Below the pieces are notes generated by a model that had not been told where the DNA came from, ran no database searches, and saw nothing but the letters and a program-made list of their open reading frames with translations. From an uncultured Eubacteriales bacterium (GTDB lineage Bacteria; Bacillota; Clostridia; Oscillospirales; Oscillospiraceae): a stretch of DNA of 50,665 nucleotides. Where the stretch lies: the NCBI GenBank assembly GCA_934572535.1, contig CAKTLJ010000013.1:1-50665 (forward strand), in the 5' to 3' direction. Shown piece by piece: positions 35,000 through 43,001 of the stretch (positions are counted from its first letter, which is position 1; each line of letters begins with the position of its first letter). A program made the translations under genes and the position numbers.

Positions 35000-36958
35000 T
35001 CAGTTGTGGGTGCGGCTCCAGGTCTCGCTGCCGCCGGTCTTGGTGTAGTCGTGGGCGTTGGCGGCCTCCATGGCGTACCAGTAGGCCCAGTGGCTCTCGG
35101 GCAGGTCGGTGAAGGCGCGAAGGTCGCTGAGATGGCTGCGGACGTAGTCCTGGTCCGCGCTGCGCGCCAGCAGGCGGCAGGTGACCGTTGCCACCTCGGC
35201 GCGGGTGATGGGGTTCTCGGGCCGGAAGCTGCCGTCGGCGTAGCCGGTGACCCAGCCGCGCGTGGCCACGTAGGTGATGTACTTGGCCGCCCAGTGGGTG
35301 CCGGGCACGTCGGTGAAGCGCTTGGTGCCCTCGGTCAGCGACTCAAAGCGGCTGGCGATGGCGGCGAACTCCGCGCGGGTCACGGGCGCGTTGGGGCGGA
35401 AGGTGCCGTCGGCGTAGCCGGTGATGATGCCGAGCTGGTGCATGTAGCCGATGGCGTTGGCGGCCCAGTGGTCCTTCGCCACGTCGGTGAAGGCGATGGG
35501 GTAGGTCTTACCCGCCTCGAGCGGCTCGGTGAGCAGGCGGGAGAAGAGGGTCGCCACCTCGGCGCGGGTCATTTTGCGCTCCGGGCCGAAGCTGCCGTCG
35601 GTGTAGCCCGCCAGGAAGGCGGTGTGGTCGGTGCGGTTGAGCGCCATTTCCTTGCGGTTGACGAAGGTGACGGGGGCGTAGGTCTGCTGGGCCATGGTGA
35701 CGTTGGCGCCGCTGACGGTGAGGACATAGGCCTCGTCAGAGGCCACATAGCCTGCGGGCGCGGCCTTTTGCAGAAGGGTATAGGTGCCGTCGCCGACCTG
35801 GGTGAAGCGGATGAGGCCGCTGCTGGTGGAGGTGGTCCGGTAGACCTCCTTGCCCTGGTCGTCCTTCAGCGCGAAGGTCGCCCCGGGCAGGGGCTTGCCC
35901 TGGGTGTCGGTGACGCTGGCCGTGACGGTCGCGACGTCGGCCTTGGCGGTGTAGGTGTTGGTGAAGGTCATCTGCTTGACGGGCGTTTCAGCGGCCACAT
36001 AGCGGCCGCCCTGCTTTTCTGCGGGGTAGAAGGCGAAGGTCCGCACCCCGTCCTGCTGGACGGGAAGGACGCGGTAGACCGCGCTGGAGTAGGTCCAGTT
36101 GGCCGCGCCGCCGTTCTTTTCCCGGACCAGGAAGCCCTCGCAGACGATGTCTTCGACCGTCTTCGTCGGGCCGGAGAGGACCAGCTTGCCGTCGTAGCTG
36201 CCCGCGCCCTTGGTCTGGACCGTGGCGGTGCAGTAGTCGTTGGCGACGGCGTTCATGGCGCCGTAGCCCACGTCAAAGAGCTCCAGGGAGAAGTTCTGCT
36301 TGCCGGGGGCGGCGGTGCCGCCTTGCTGCACGGTCTTGGTGAAGGGGATCTCGTAGCTGGTGCAGTCGTAGGTGTTGATGAATTTCGCACTGCGGTGATA
36401 CACGTCGTTTCCGGGATCGTGGATATCGAGCCGCATGGAGTTTTCGTTGATGTCGTACCAGAAGGTCAGCGCGTATTGCTCGTTGGAATAGGTCCAGCCG
36501 GGCTTGCCGTCGTTCTTCTCGGACAGCAGGAAGGTCTTGCTGTACCAGCGGATCTCATTCGTTCCGGAGCGGGTGACGGCTTTCCAGTGATGCGCGGCGA
36601 AATCGGAGTCCGGGGGCTTCAGGTAAACGGTTTTCGTAAACTTACCGGCCCCGCTGGTGGACAGCGTCAAGTCGCTCTGCAGGGTGATGCCGTAGTAGCT
36701 GAGGGGGTGCTTCTCGCCCTTGGCGGTATCCTCCAATACAAAGGAGAAGGTCTCCGCGGGAGGGGCTTGCGTGCCCTTTTGCTCGATATGCTTCTCGAGG
36801 GTGATCTCTTTGCCAAGCCAGAACTTCTCTTCGATGATCGAGGAGGAGTCCGGCTTCACCACAATGCCCTCCCTTGGCTCATCGGCCAGCGCCGCGGTGG
36901 GCAGCAGCCCCAGCAGCAGCACGAGGCTGAGCAGAATGGCGAACGGTCGTTTCTTCAT
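35000..36958 (-). CDS. SLH-anchored surface protein with pilin-like and Cna-B domains
   Basis: A 652-residue exported protein. A signal peptide (MKKRPFAILLSLVLLLGLLP...ALA, cleavage near 25) is followed by two pilin-type repeats (TLEKHIEQKG...FVLED and PFTKTVQQGG...FSLELFD, each ending FTNTY or FINTY), one Cna-B domain (TVTASVTDTQGKPLPGATFALKDDQG) and three SLH repeats (AGYTDGSFGPERKMTRAEV, TGYADGTFRPNAPVTRAEF, TGYADGSFRPENPITRAEV). SLH repeats bind pyruvylated cell-wall polymer; the Cna-B and pilin-like parts may form isopeptide bonds and bind host or matrix. No LPxTG is present. I chose the ATG at 36958, after GGAAAGGAG. Confidence 0.88.
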   Translation of the reverse strand: MKKRPFAILLSLVLLLGLLPTAALADEPREGIVVKPDSSSIIEEKFWLGKEITLEKHIEQKGTQAPPAETFSFVLEDTAKGEKHPLSYYGITLQSDLTLSTSGAGKFTKTVYLKPPDSDFAAHHWKAVTRSGTNEIRWYSKTFLLSEKNDGKPGWTYSNEQYALTFWYDINENSMRLDIHDPGNDVYHRSAKFINTYDCTSYEIPFTKTVQQGGTAAPGKQNFSLELFDVGYGAMNAVANDYCTATVQTKGAGSYDGKLVLSGPTKTVEDIVCEGFLVREKNGGAANWTYSSAVYRVLPVQQDGVRTFAFYPAEKQGGRYVAAETPVKQMTFTNTYTAKADVATVTASVTDTQGKPLPGATFALKDDQGKEVYRTTSTSSGLIRFTQVGDGTYTLLQKAAPAGYVASDEAYVLTVSGANVTMAQQTYAPVTFVNRKEMALNRTDHTAFLAGYTDGSFGPERKMTRAEVATLFSRLLTEPLEAGKTYPIAFTDVAKDHWAANAIGYMHQLGIITGYADGTFRPNAPVTRAEFAAIASRFESLTEGTKRFTDVPGTHWAAKYITYVATRGWVTGYADGSFRPENPITRAEVATVTCRLLARSADQDYVRSHLSDLRAFTDLPESHWAYWYAMEAANAHDYTKTGGSETWSRTHN

Positions 36959-37004
36959 GGGGATGTTCAGCTCCTTTCCAAAATACACCTAGGTAGTTAT
37001 GAAA

Positions 37005-37033
37005 ATTTTACCATAGATCGCGGACCCAATCAA
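37005..37033 (-). promoter_or_regulatory. Promoter of the SLH/Cna-B gene
   Basis: Minus strand: TTGATT (37033-37028), 17 bp, TAAAAT (37010-37005). Confidence 0.75.
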
Positions 37034-37069
37034 GGAATTTTATGGAAAAGGAGCATTTTAGGCGCGACA

Positions 37070-37101
37070 AAAACCCGGAACCAGCTTGGTTCCGGGTTTT
37101 T
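37070..37101 (-). terminator. Terminator of the pyridoxal kinase gene
   Basis: AAAACCCGGAACCA / TGGTTCCGGGTTTT with a 3-nt loop, T-runs on both strands. Confidence 0.88.
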
Positions 37102-37147
37102 GCGCGGGGTTATGTTAAGAAAGGAGGGAGGAGACAGCAAAGTCAGA

Positions 37148-37987
37148 TCAGCGGCCCAGGCTGTGGACCAGCATGGGGATGGCGGACTCGAAGTTGACGC
37201 CGTACCAGCGGGCATCGGGGTCCTTGGCGGTCTCGCGCATACACTCCAGGGTGTAGTCCACGGCGACCTTCAGCGCGCCGGTGAGGTCCTTGCCGTTCAT
37301 CAGCGCGCCCACGCAGGCGGAGGCGAAGACGTCGCCGGTGCCGTGGTACTGGATGGGCAGCTTCTCGTTGAAGTAGCTGGAATAGGTGTCGGTCGCGGCG
37401 TCATAGGCCATGGCGCCGATCTTGCCGGGCTCGAAGCTGATGCCGGTGAGGACGGCGGTCTTGCAGCCCAGGCCGGTCAGGTCCTTGAGCATCTTCTTGA
37501 TGTAGGCCTCGTCGTAGTTCTCGCCCACGTAGTCCACGCCCAGCATGAAGGAGGCCTCGGTGATGTTGGGGACGATGACGTCGGCCTTGCCGCAGAGCTT
37601 GCCCATTTCCTTGGCGAACTCGGGGGTGAAGCCGGGGTAGAGGACGCCGTTGTCCGCCATGGCGGGGTCAACGTAGACCAGGGTGTTCTCGCCGCCGAAG
37701 TCGTCGAAGAACTTGCCCACCAGCTCGATCTGCTCGAAGGAGCCGAGGTAGCCGGTGTAGATGGCGTCGAAGGTGATGCCCTCCTTCTTCCAGTGGTCGG
37801 AGATGGGGGCGACCTCCTGGGTCAGGTCGTGGAAGGTAAAGCCCTTAAAGCCGCCGGTGTGGGTGGAGAGGACCGCGGTGGGGACCACGCAGGTCTCCAC
37901 GCCCATGGCGGAGATGATGGGCAGAGCAACTGTCAGGGAGCACTTGCCCAGACAGGAAATATCTTGGATCGAAACAACGCGCTTCAT
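37148..37987 (-). CDS. Pyridoxal / pyridoxamine kinase (PfkB/ThiD-like)
   Basis: A 279-residue ribokinase-fold enzyme that phosphorylates B6 vitamers to pyridoxal phosphate or its relatives. Seen: VVSIQDISCLGKCSLTVALPI at the start, PTAVLSTHTGGF, YVDPAMADNG, VIVPNITEASFMLG, and the catalytic anion-hole GTGDVFASACVGAL. It matches the subgroup annotated as pyridoxamine kinase in Clostridia; a hydroxymethylpyrimidine kinase role is less likely. AAGGAGG lies upstream of the ATG. Confidence 0.9.
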   Translation of the reverse strand: MKRVVSIQDISCLGKCSLTVALPIISAMGVETCVVPTAVLSTHTGGFKGFTFHDLTQEVAPISDHWKKEGITFDAIYTGYLGSFEQIELVGKFFDDFGGENTLVYVDPAMADNGVLYPGFTPEFAKEMGKLCGKADVIVPNITEASFMLGVDYVGENYDEAYIKKMLKDLTGLGCKTAVLTGISFEPGKIGAMAYDAATDTYSSYFNEKLPIQYHGTGDVFASACVGALMNGKDLTGALKVAVDYTLECMRETAKDPDARWYGVNFESAIPMLVHSLGR

Positions 37988-38115
37988 ATGGTATACATCC
38001 TCCTTGTGTGTGGGGCTGGCGGCTTCCGCCGCCGATATGGATAAAATACCACAAAACTGGCCTGGATGCTAGGGCCAATCCTGTTTTATTTAACATAGTC
38101 AGATTGCGGACGGGA

Positions 38116-38154
38116 CCAAAAAAGCCCTCCGGAAGACCCGGAAGGCTTTTTTGG
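38116..38154 (-). terminator. Terminator of the candidate small RNA
   Basis: CCAAAAAAGCC-TCCGG / CCGGA-GGCTTTTTTGG with one mismatch. It lies upstream of the pyridoxal kinase gene, so it belongs to a separate transcript. Confidence 0.85.
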
Positions 38155-38301
38155 TGAGTAATAATGGAAGGATTTATATAGGTCGCGGTGCGGGAAGAAG
38201 GAAAAGACCCGCAAGCGGACTGATCTGAAGGATTTGCTGCAAGTTTTGCAGGCGATGCATGTTGTCTTGCGAATTGGAGAAGATTTCGTTCCCCTTGGAA
38301 C
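38118..38301 (-). ncRNA. Candidate small RNA of about 185 nt with CU-rich loops
   Basis: A complete minus-strand transcription unit without a gene: promoter TTGACC-N17-CATAAT (38336-38308), start near 38301, and a strong terminator at 38116-38154. Inside are hairpins CTGCAA/TTGCAG (38237-38251) and TGCGGG/CCCGCA (38189-38213). The unpaired parts are CU-rich (UCUUCUCC, UUUUCCUUCUUCCC, AAUCCUUCC), able to pair with Shine-Dalgarno sequences. The only open frame is 28 codons without a ribosome site. Size would also suit 6S RNA, but the 5' and 3' ends do not obviously pair. Confidence 0.55.
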
Positions 38302-38307
38302 GAGGCT

Positions 38308-38336
38308 ATTATGTCGGATTTCGCCCGAAAGGTCAA
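38308..38336 (-). promoter_or_regulatory. Promoter of the candidate small RNA
   Basis: Minus strand: TTGACC (38336-38331), 17 bp, CATAAT (38313-38308). Confidence 0.65.
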
Positions 38337-38431
38337 GAGGCAAATGCAACAAAGAATGAAGCTATTTTAAATCCGGCTTTGTGACCTTTGGGCGAATTGT
38401 CGGTGGGTAAAAAATAAACGTCCTGGCCAAC

Positions 38432-38460
38432 TGTGAAATAATCACAGAGAATATTTCACA
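38432..38460. promoter_or_regulatory. Inverted repeat TGTGAAATA-N11-TATTTCACA
   Basis: A perfect 9-bp inverted repeat, with an internal TGTGA-N5-TCACA at 38432-38446. It looks like a regulator site (CRP/FNR-like or Rex-like symmetry), but no promoter is clearly attached. Confidence 0.4.
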
Positions 38461-38548
38461 TACCTGCAAGGTGGCATTATCCCGCCTGCAAAAAAGACGG
38501 AAAAAAGAAGAAAAAATCGGGGCCGCCGCCGCTTTGCGCCAAAAAACA

Positions 38549-38802
38549 CCCGCGCCCGGAGGGGGCGCGGGTGAGAGTGTTAAAAAAGCCTCGCAGAGTT
38601 CGCGGCCCGCAGGCCGCGAAGAAAGTGAGATCATGTTCTCCGGCGGCGTGTACGTCGGAGAACATACTTCTCAGGCCGCAAGTGTGGGGCGTGGGTGCCA
38701 GAGGCGCACAGGACCTGCGCGCAGCGGCCTGCCATCTCCTTCTGTCGGAAAAGGCGCAGCCTTTTTCGACAAGCAGACCCGCGCCCGGAGGGGGCGCGGG
38801 TG
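38549..38802. repeat. Hairpin cluster bounded by an exact 25-bp direct repeat
   Basis: An identical 25-bp GC-rich hairpin (core CCCGCGCCC / GGGCGCGGG) stands at 38549-38573 and 38778-38802. Between them are three more hairpins: TTCGCGGCC/GGCCGCGAA (38599-38620), ATGTTCTCCG/CGGAGAACAT (38633-38665) and TGTCGGAAAAGGC/GCCTTTTTCGACA (38743-38771). No gene is apparent. The right-hand copy may end the NTF2-like transcript; the whole looks like an intergenic repeat element. Confidence 0.6.
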
Positions 38803-38817
38803 CTTTTGAGGGGGATA

Positions 38818-39150
38818 TCAAGCCGGACGGACCACCAGACGCTGGACCTCGCCATCCTCACTGAAGTCCTGGATGGTGGCGATGGCGCGGATATGGTAGC
38901 CGTTGTAGACGGCATAATAGTAGGCCTGGGTGTCGCTGACGATCAGCGGGTCCATGATCTCGAACTTCCGGAAGAGGAACTGGTTCCGGAAGAACATCTC
39001 GACGCCCTCGGGGCCGTAGGCGTGGAAGAGCGGTCTGCCCGCGTCTTTGGGGCAGTAGTCCACAAAGATGGCCATGGGGGCAAAAATCTTACTCAAAGCC
39101 ACGGAATCCTGGTTCAACATGGCGTTCACATACTGTCTGATCAAAGTCAT
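38818..39150 (-). CDS. NTF2-like (SnoaL/ketosteroid-isomerase-fold) small protein
   Basis: A 110-residue protein beginning MTLIRQYVNAMLNQDSVALS, with FVDYCPKDAGRPLFHAYGPEGVEMFFRNQFL, the usual helix-strand plan of the NTF2-like fold. Members range from isomerases and dehydratases to binding proteins, and no catalytic residue can be named. AAGGAGGGAGC precedes the ATG. It lies 21 bases after the SDR gene and is surely co-transcribed, suggesting both act on one small hydrophobic substrate; that is inference. Confidence 0.7.
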   Translation of the reverse strand: MTLIRQYVNAMLNQDSVALSKIFAPMAIFVDYCPKDAGRPLFHAYGPEGVEMFFRNQFLFRKFEIMDPLIVSDTQAYYYAVYNGYHIRAIATIQDFSEDGEVQRLVVRPA

Positions 39151-39171
39151 GGTGCTCCCTCCTTATTATAA

Positions 39172-39972
39172 TTAGTAGACCTTTTCGGAATTGAGCAGCG
39201 CGTCGGTGCCGCCGTCCACGAACATCACGTTGCCGTTGACGCCGTGGGCCAGGTGGGAGGCCAGGAAGACGATCGCGTTGGCGATGTCCTCGGGGTCCAT
39301 CAGGTCGTCGGTGCCGTAGTTGATGGGGATGGGGATGGCGGACAGGGCGGCCTTGGCATCGTCGGTCATGTTGACCGTCATGGGGGTGGCGACGTTGCCG
39401 GGGGCCACGGCGTTGATGCGCAGGCCGTTGGCGGCCCAGGAGGGGGACACCCGGCGCACCCAGCGGGCCAGGGCGTACTTGGTGGTGACGTAGATGCTGT
39501 GGCCAACGTGGAGGTCGGTCTTGTCGAACTTCTCCACGATGTTCAGGATGCGCTCCTCGTTGATGGGCTTGGTCTGGCTGTAGTTGAGCATATCGACAAG
39601 GTCCTGGCGGGCCGCACCCTGGGAGATGGTGTTGGAGGAGATGACCACGCAGCTGCCGCCCTTCTTCTTCAGCAGGTCAAACAGGCCGTGCGCCAGGTTG
39701 ACCGCGCCGAAGTAGTTCAGGCTGACGATCAGCTTCAGGTTGTTGACGGTGCCGTTGACGCCCGCGTTGCAGCACAGGCCGTCGATGCCGTCGGGGTACA
39801 TCTCGTGGATGGTCTGGATGACGTGGTCGCGGCCCTCCTTGGTGGCCAGGTTGGCGCAGATGTCGCCGTCCTTCAGATCCACGTTGACCACCTCGTGGCC
39901 CTGGTTGCGCAGGATCTCTGCGGTCTTGCCGCCGATGCCGCCGGAGCCGCCGGTCACAACATAAACTCCCAT
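39172..39972 (-). CDS. Short-chain dehydrogenase/reductase, 3-alpha-hydroxysteroid-dehydrogenase-like
   Basis: A 266-residue NAD(P)-dependent SDR. Cofactor motif TGGSGGIG (7-14), CNAG (68-71), SLNYFGA, catalytic serine region VVISSNTIS (112-113), and Tyr161-xxx-Lys165. The order and wording ([38 protein letters not shown], a long insert before the active-site Tyr, [10 protein letters not shown]) recall the Comamonas 3-alpha-hydroxysteroid dehydrogenase/carbonyl reductase group rather than BaiA. The substrate is not proven. The ATG at 39972 follows AAGGAGG; the longer frame to 40029 has no site. Confidence 0.85.
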   Translation of the reverse strand: MGVYVVTGGSGGIGGKTAEILRNQGHEVVNVDLKDGDICANLATKEGRDHVIQTIHEMYPDGIDGLCCNAGVNGTVNNLKLIVSLNYFGAVNLAHGLFDLLKKKGGSCVVISSNTISQGAARQDLVDMLNYSQTKPINEERILNIVEKFDKTDLHVGHSIYVTTKYALARWVRRVSPSWAANGLRINAVAPGNVATPMTVNMTDDAKAALSAIPIPINYGTDDLMDPEDIANAIVFLASHLAHGVNGNVMFVDGGTDALLNSEKVY

Positions 39973-40025
39973 AATACGAACCTCCTTGGAACAAGCTTGG
40001 TGTTGTTTTCGTTGCATTCTATTAT

Positions 40026-40040
40026 CCACACTTTTTGTGG
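40026..40040. promoter_or_regulatory. Inverted repeat in the SDR gene promoter
   Basis: CCACA-N5-TGTGG lies between a possible minus-strand -35 (TTTACA) and -10 (GATAAT). It may be an operator for the SDR/NTF2 operon. Confidence 0.4.
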
Positions 40041-40291
40041 CGTGTAAAGAGACAAAATCACGAAAAAAAGATTCAAAAGAAAAAAGAATTTGGTCCCCAT
40101 GGGATTCTGGCCATTCGGTCTTGCTTAAAACGCCGGAAAACCGGGGAAAACGGCCGAAAAAGGCGGGGTTTTGTGCAGGAGGGAAAAACAGACTTGCACA
40201 CGGCGGGAGATCCGGCCCGATTCGGACGGAGAAAATGCCCCCTCTTCCGCAAAAAAAGTCGAAGGGAGAGGCGAAGGGAGAAAAGTTTTCC
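40041..40291. other. Gene-free divergent intergenic region
   Basis: Between the SDR operon (minus) and the peptide ABC operon (plus). It is purine-rich on the plus strand with poor open frames. I see no gene or known riboswitch here. Confidence 0.5.
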
Positions 40292-40320
40292 TTGTATTTC
40301 AGAGGAAAGAATGGTAAACT
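40292..40320 (+). promoter_or_regulatory. Promoter of the peptide ABC operon
   Basis: TTGTAT (40292-40297), 17 bp, TAAACT (40315-40320). Confidence 0.65.
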
Positions 40321-40398
40321 GCAACCGACAATTTAATAATGGGAGACGCTATTTTTGTTGTAACACCGTGTGCGTTCAACCGGTGGAAGGAGAAGAAA

Positions 40399-41955
40399 AT
40401 GAAACGAATGTTTGCACTTTTCCTGTCGGTCCTGCTTCTGGCTGCTGTACTCTGCGCCTGCGGAGGCACCAAGCCCAAGGAAGAAGCGGGGGGATTCGGC
40501 AGCGACGAAACAAGCTCTTCCGGAGAGATCGTCACCGGCGGAGAGCTGGTGGTCGGCATCTCTCAGGACCTGGGAGACAGTCTTGACCCGTATCAGATGA
40601 CCGCGGCAGGAACCAGAGAGGTCTTATTCAACGTGTACGAGGGTCTGATCAAGCCCGACGCCACCGGCGACTATGTGGCCGCCGTGGCCTCCGACTACAC
40701 CGTGTCGGAGGATGGCCTGACCTATACCTTCCCCCTGCGTGAGGGCGTGAAGTTCCACAACGGAGACGCCGTGACCGCCGAGGACGTTCTTTATTCCTTT
40801 GAAACATGCGCCGCGACATCCAACGAGACGGATCTGGTCGCGGCGCTTTCTGCGATTGACGAGATCGACGCGGACGACGACCAGGTCGAGATCACCCTGA
40901 GCGAACCCAGCACCGCCTTCCTCAGCTACGCGGCCATGGTCTACATCGTGCCCGAGGACTACAGCGACCAGGCCACCGCGCCTGTGGGCACCGGTCCCTT
41001 CCGGTTCGTCTCCCGCTCCGTGCAGGAGAGCCTGGTGCTGGAGAAGTTCGACGAGTACTGGGGCGACGCCGCCTATCTGGACAAGGTGACCTTCAAGATC
41101 TTTGAGGACTCCAACGCCCTCATGTCCGCCCTGAGCGCCGGGTCCATCGACATGGTCAACCACCTGACCATCGACCAGGTGGACACCGTGAAGGGCGGGG
41201 ACTTCAAGGTCCTGGAGGGCACCATGAACCTGGTCCAGGCCCTGTACCTGAACAACGCCGAGGAGCCCTTCGACAACGAGAAGGTCCGTCAGGCCATGTG
41301 CTACGCGGTGAACGTGGACGAGATCCTGGAGCTGACTGCCGACGGCTACGGCGCGAAGCTGGGCAGCTCCATCTACCCCTCCTTCACCAAGTACTTCGAC
41401 GAGAGCCTGGTGGACTACTATGACTACGACGTGGACAAGGCCAAGAGCCTGCTGGAGAAGGCCGGGTACCCCGACGGGTTCTCCATGACCATCACCATCC
41501 CCTCCAACTACACCCCCCACATGAACGTGGGCGAGGTGCTGGTGGAGCAGCTGGCCCAGGTGGGCATCACCGCCACCATCGAGCCGGTGGAGTGGGAGGC
41601 CTGGCTGAGCGACGTCTACGCAGGGCGGAAGTTCGAGTCCACCGTCATCGGCTTTGACGCCGCCACCCTCAACGCCGGCGCCCTGCTCAACCGCTGGATG
41701 AGCACCAACGAGAGCAATATGATCAACTACGACAACCCGGACTATGACGCCGTCATGAAGAAGGCAGCCGCCTGCACCGACGAGGAGGAGCAGACCGCGC
41801 TGTACAAGGAGGCCGAGCGCATCCTGACCGAGACCGCCGCCAACGTCTACATCCAGGACCTGGCCGACTTCATGCTCATGAAGTCCGACCTGGCGGGCTA
41901 CCAGTTCTATCCCATGTATGTGATGGACCTGTCCGGCGTCCACTACGTGGCCTGA
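40399..41955 (+). CDS. Oligopeptide/dipeptide-type ABC transporter substrate-binding lipoprotein (family 5)
   Basis: A 518-residue extracellular binding protein. A lipoprotein signal (MKRMFALFLSVLLLAAVLCAC, lipidated Cys near 21) is followed by a Gly/Ser/Glu-rich linker and the SBP_bac_5 fold: LDPYQMTAAGTREVLFNVYEGL, LTYTFPLREGVKFHNGDAVTAEDV, VGTGPFRF, LYLNNAEEPFDNEKVRQAM and a C-terminal LYKEAERILTETA. Peptides, nickel or glycosides are possible ligands. The ATG at 40399 follows AAGGAGAAG; the longer frame to 40339 lacks a site. It is the first gene of a five-gene importer operon. Confidence 0.93.
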   Translation: MKRMFALFLSVLLLAAVLCACGGTKPKEEAGGFGSDETSSSGEIVTGGELVVGISQDLGDSLDPYQMTAAGTREVLFNVYEGLIKPDATGDYVAAVASDYTVSEDGLTYTFPLREGVKFHNGDAVTAEDVLYSFETCAATSNETDLVAALSAIDEIDADDDQVEITLSEPSTAFLSYAAMVYIVPEDYSDQATAPVGTGPFRFVSRSVQESLVLEKFDEYWGDAAYLDKVTFKIFEDSNALMSALSAGSIDMVNHLTIDQVDTVKGGDFKVLEGTMNLVQALYLNNAEEPFDNEKVRQAMCYAVNVDEILELTADGYGAKLGSSIYPSFTKYFDESLVDYYDYDVDKAKSLLEKAGYPDGFSMTITIPSNYTPHMNVGEVLVEQLAQVGITATIEPVEWEAWLSDVYAGRKFESTVIGFDAATLNAGALLNRWMSTNESNMINYDNPDYDAVMKKAAACTDEEEQTALYKEAERILTETAANVYIQDLADFMLMKSDLAGYQFYPMYVMDLSGVHYVA

Positions 41956-42011
41956 GACAGGGCCGCGCGCCGATAGGCCCCAACGCCTGAAAGAGAAAGG
42001 AGGGCGGGAAG

Positions 42012-42953
42012 ATGAAATACATTCTGCGTAAACTGACCACTCTCATTATTACATTGTTCATGGTATCGCTTCTCGCCTTCCTTGCCTTTCAGGTGATCCC
42101 CGGCTCCCCGGCCACCCGGATGCTGGGGACGAACGCCACCCCGGAGAAGATCGCCGCCCTGGAGAGCGAGCTGGGCATCGACCAGCCGGTGCTGGTCCGG
42201 TACGGCCACTGGGTCCTCGACTTTGTCCGGGGCGATTGGGGCACGTCCTACAGCTACCACATGCCCGTGAAGGACATGATCCTGGAAAAGCTCCCGGCCA
42301 CGGCCACCCTGGTGATCCTGGCCTTTCTGCTGGTGGTCCTGGTGTCCTTCCCGCTGGGCGTGGCCACCGCCAGGCGGGAGGGCGGCCGCCTGGACCGCTT
42401 CATCACCGTCTTCAACCAGGTCTGCATGTCCATCCCCCCGGTCTTCGTGGGCATCCTGCTGAGCTTCGTCTTCGGCATCACCCTGCGGGTCTTCGTGCCG
42501 GGGCGGTTCGTGACGTTTTCGGAAAGCCCCGGCCGGTTCCTGGTCTATATGATCTTCCCGGCCATCGCCGTGGCCCTGTCCCGGATCGCCATGACCGTGA
42601 AGATGCTCCGCGCCTCCATCCTGGAGGAGATGGGCAAGGACTACATCCGCACGGCCTTCAGCCGGGGGCGCACCCGCGTTGACGCCCTGCGGCGGCACGC
42701 CCTGCGCAACGCCCTCGTCCCCGTGGTCGCCTTCCTGGCGGTGACAGTGGCCGAGCTGGTGGCGGGGACCATCGTGGTCGAGCAGGTCTTCACCGTGCCC
42801 GGCGTGGGCCGCCTGCTGCTGGCCTCCATCAGCGGGCGGGACTTCCCCGTGGCCCAGGCCATCGTGGTGCTGCTGGCCGCCTGGGTGGTCCTCGTGAACT
42901 TCATCGCGGATATTTTGTATCAGTATATGGACCCGCGGATCAGGATCTCCTGA
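42012..42953 (+). CDS. ABC transporter permease, DppB/OppB type
   Basis: A 313-residue inner permease with six helices. It begins MKYILRKLTTLIITLFMVSLLAFLAF and has FQVIPGSPATRMLG, GDWGTSYSYHMPVKDMIL, and the coupling (EAA-like) loop EEMGKDYIRTAFSRGRTRVDALRRHALRNALVPVV, followed by ETVFTVPGVGRLL-like QVFTVPGVGRLLL. It lies 56 bases after the binding protein gene, with AAAGGAGGG. Confidence 0.94.
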   Translation: MKYILRKLTTLIITLFMVSLLAFLAFQVIPGSPATRMLGTNATPEKIAALESELGIDQPVLVRYGHWVLDFVRGDWGTSYSYHMPVKDMILEKLPATATLVILAFLLVVLVSFPLGVATARREGGRLDRFITVFNQVCMSIPPVFVGILLSFVFGITLRVFVPGRFVTFSESPGRFLVYMIFPAIAVALSRIAMTVKMLRASILEEMGKDYIRTAFSRGRTRVDALRRHALRNALVPVVAFLAVTVAELVAGTIVVEQVFTVPGVGRLLLASISGRDFPVAQAIVVLLAAWVVLVNFIADILYQYMDPRIRIS

Positions 42954-43001
42954 TCCCGAAAAGCTTGTGGACCGTCACCACACAGAGGGGAGGGACGGAA
43001 G

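Noticed and set aside
38162..38260. A 28-codon peptide (MHRLQNLQQ...) inside the candidate small RNA
   Set aside because: No ribosome site precedes it and it crosses two stable hairpins, so non-coding is the simpler reading.
38471..38915. Several open frames of about 90-115 codons in the hairpin cluster
   Set aside because: They arise from palindromic GC-rich repeats read in all frames, lack ribosome sites and give similar low-complexity peptides on both strands.
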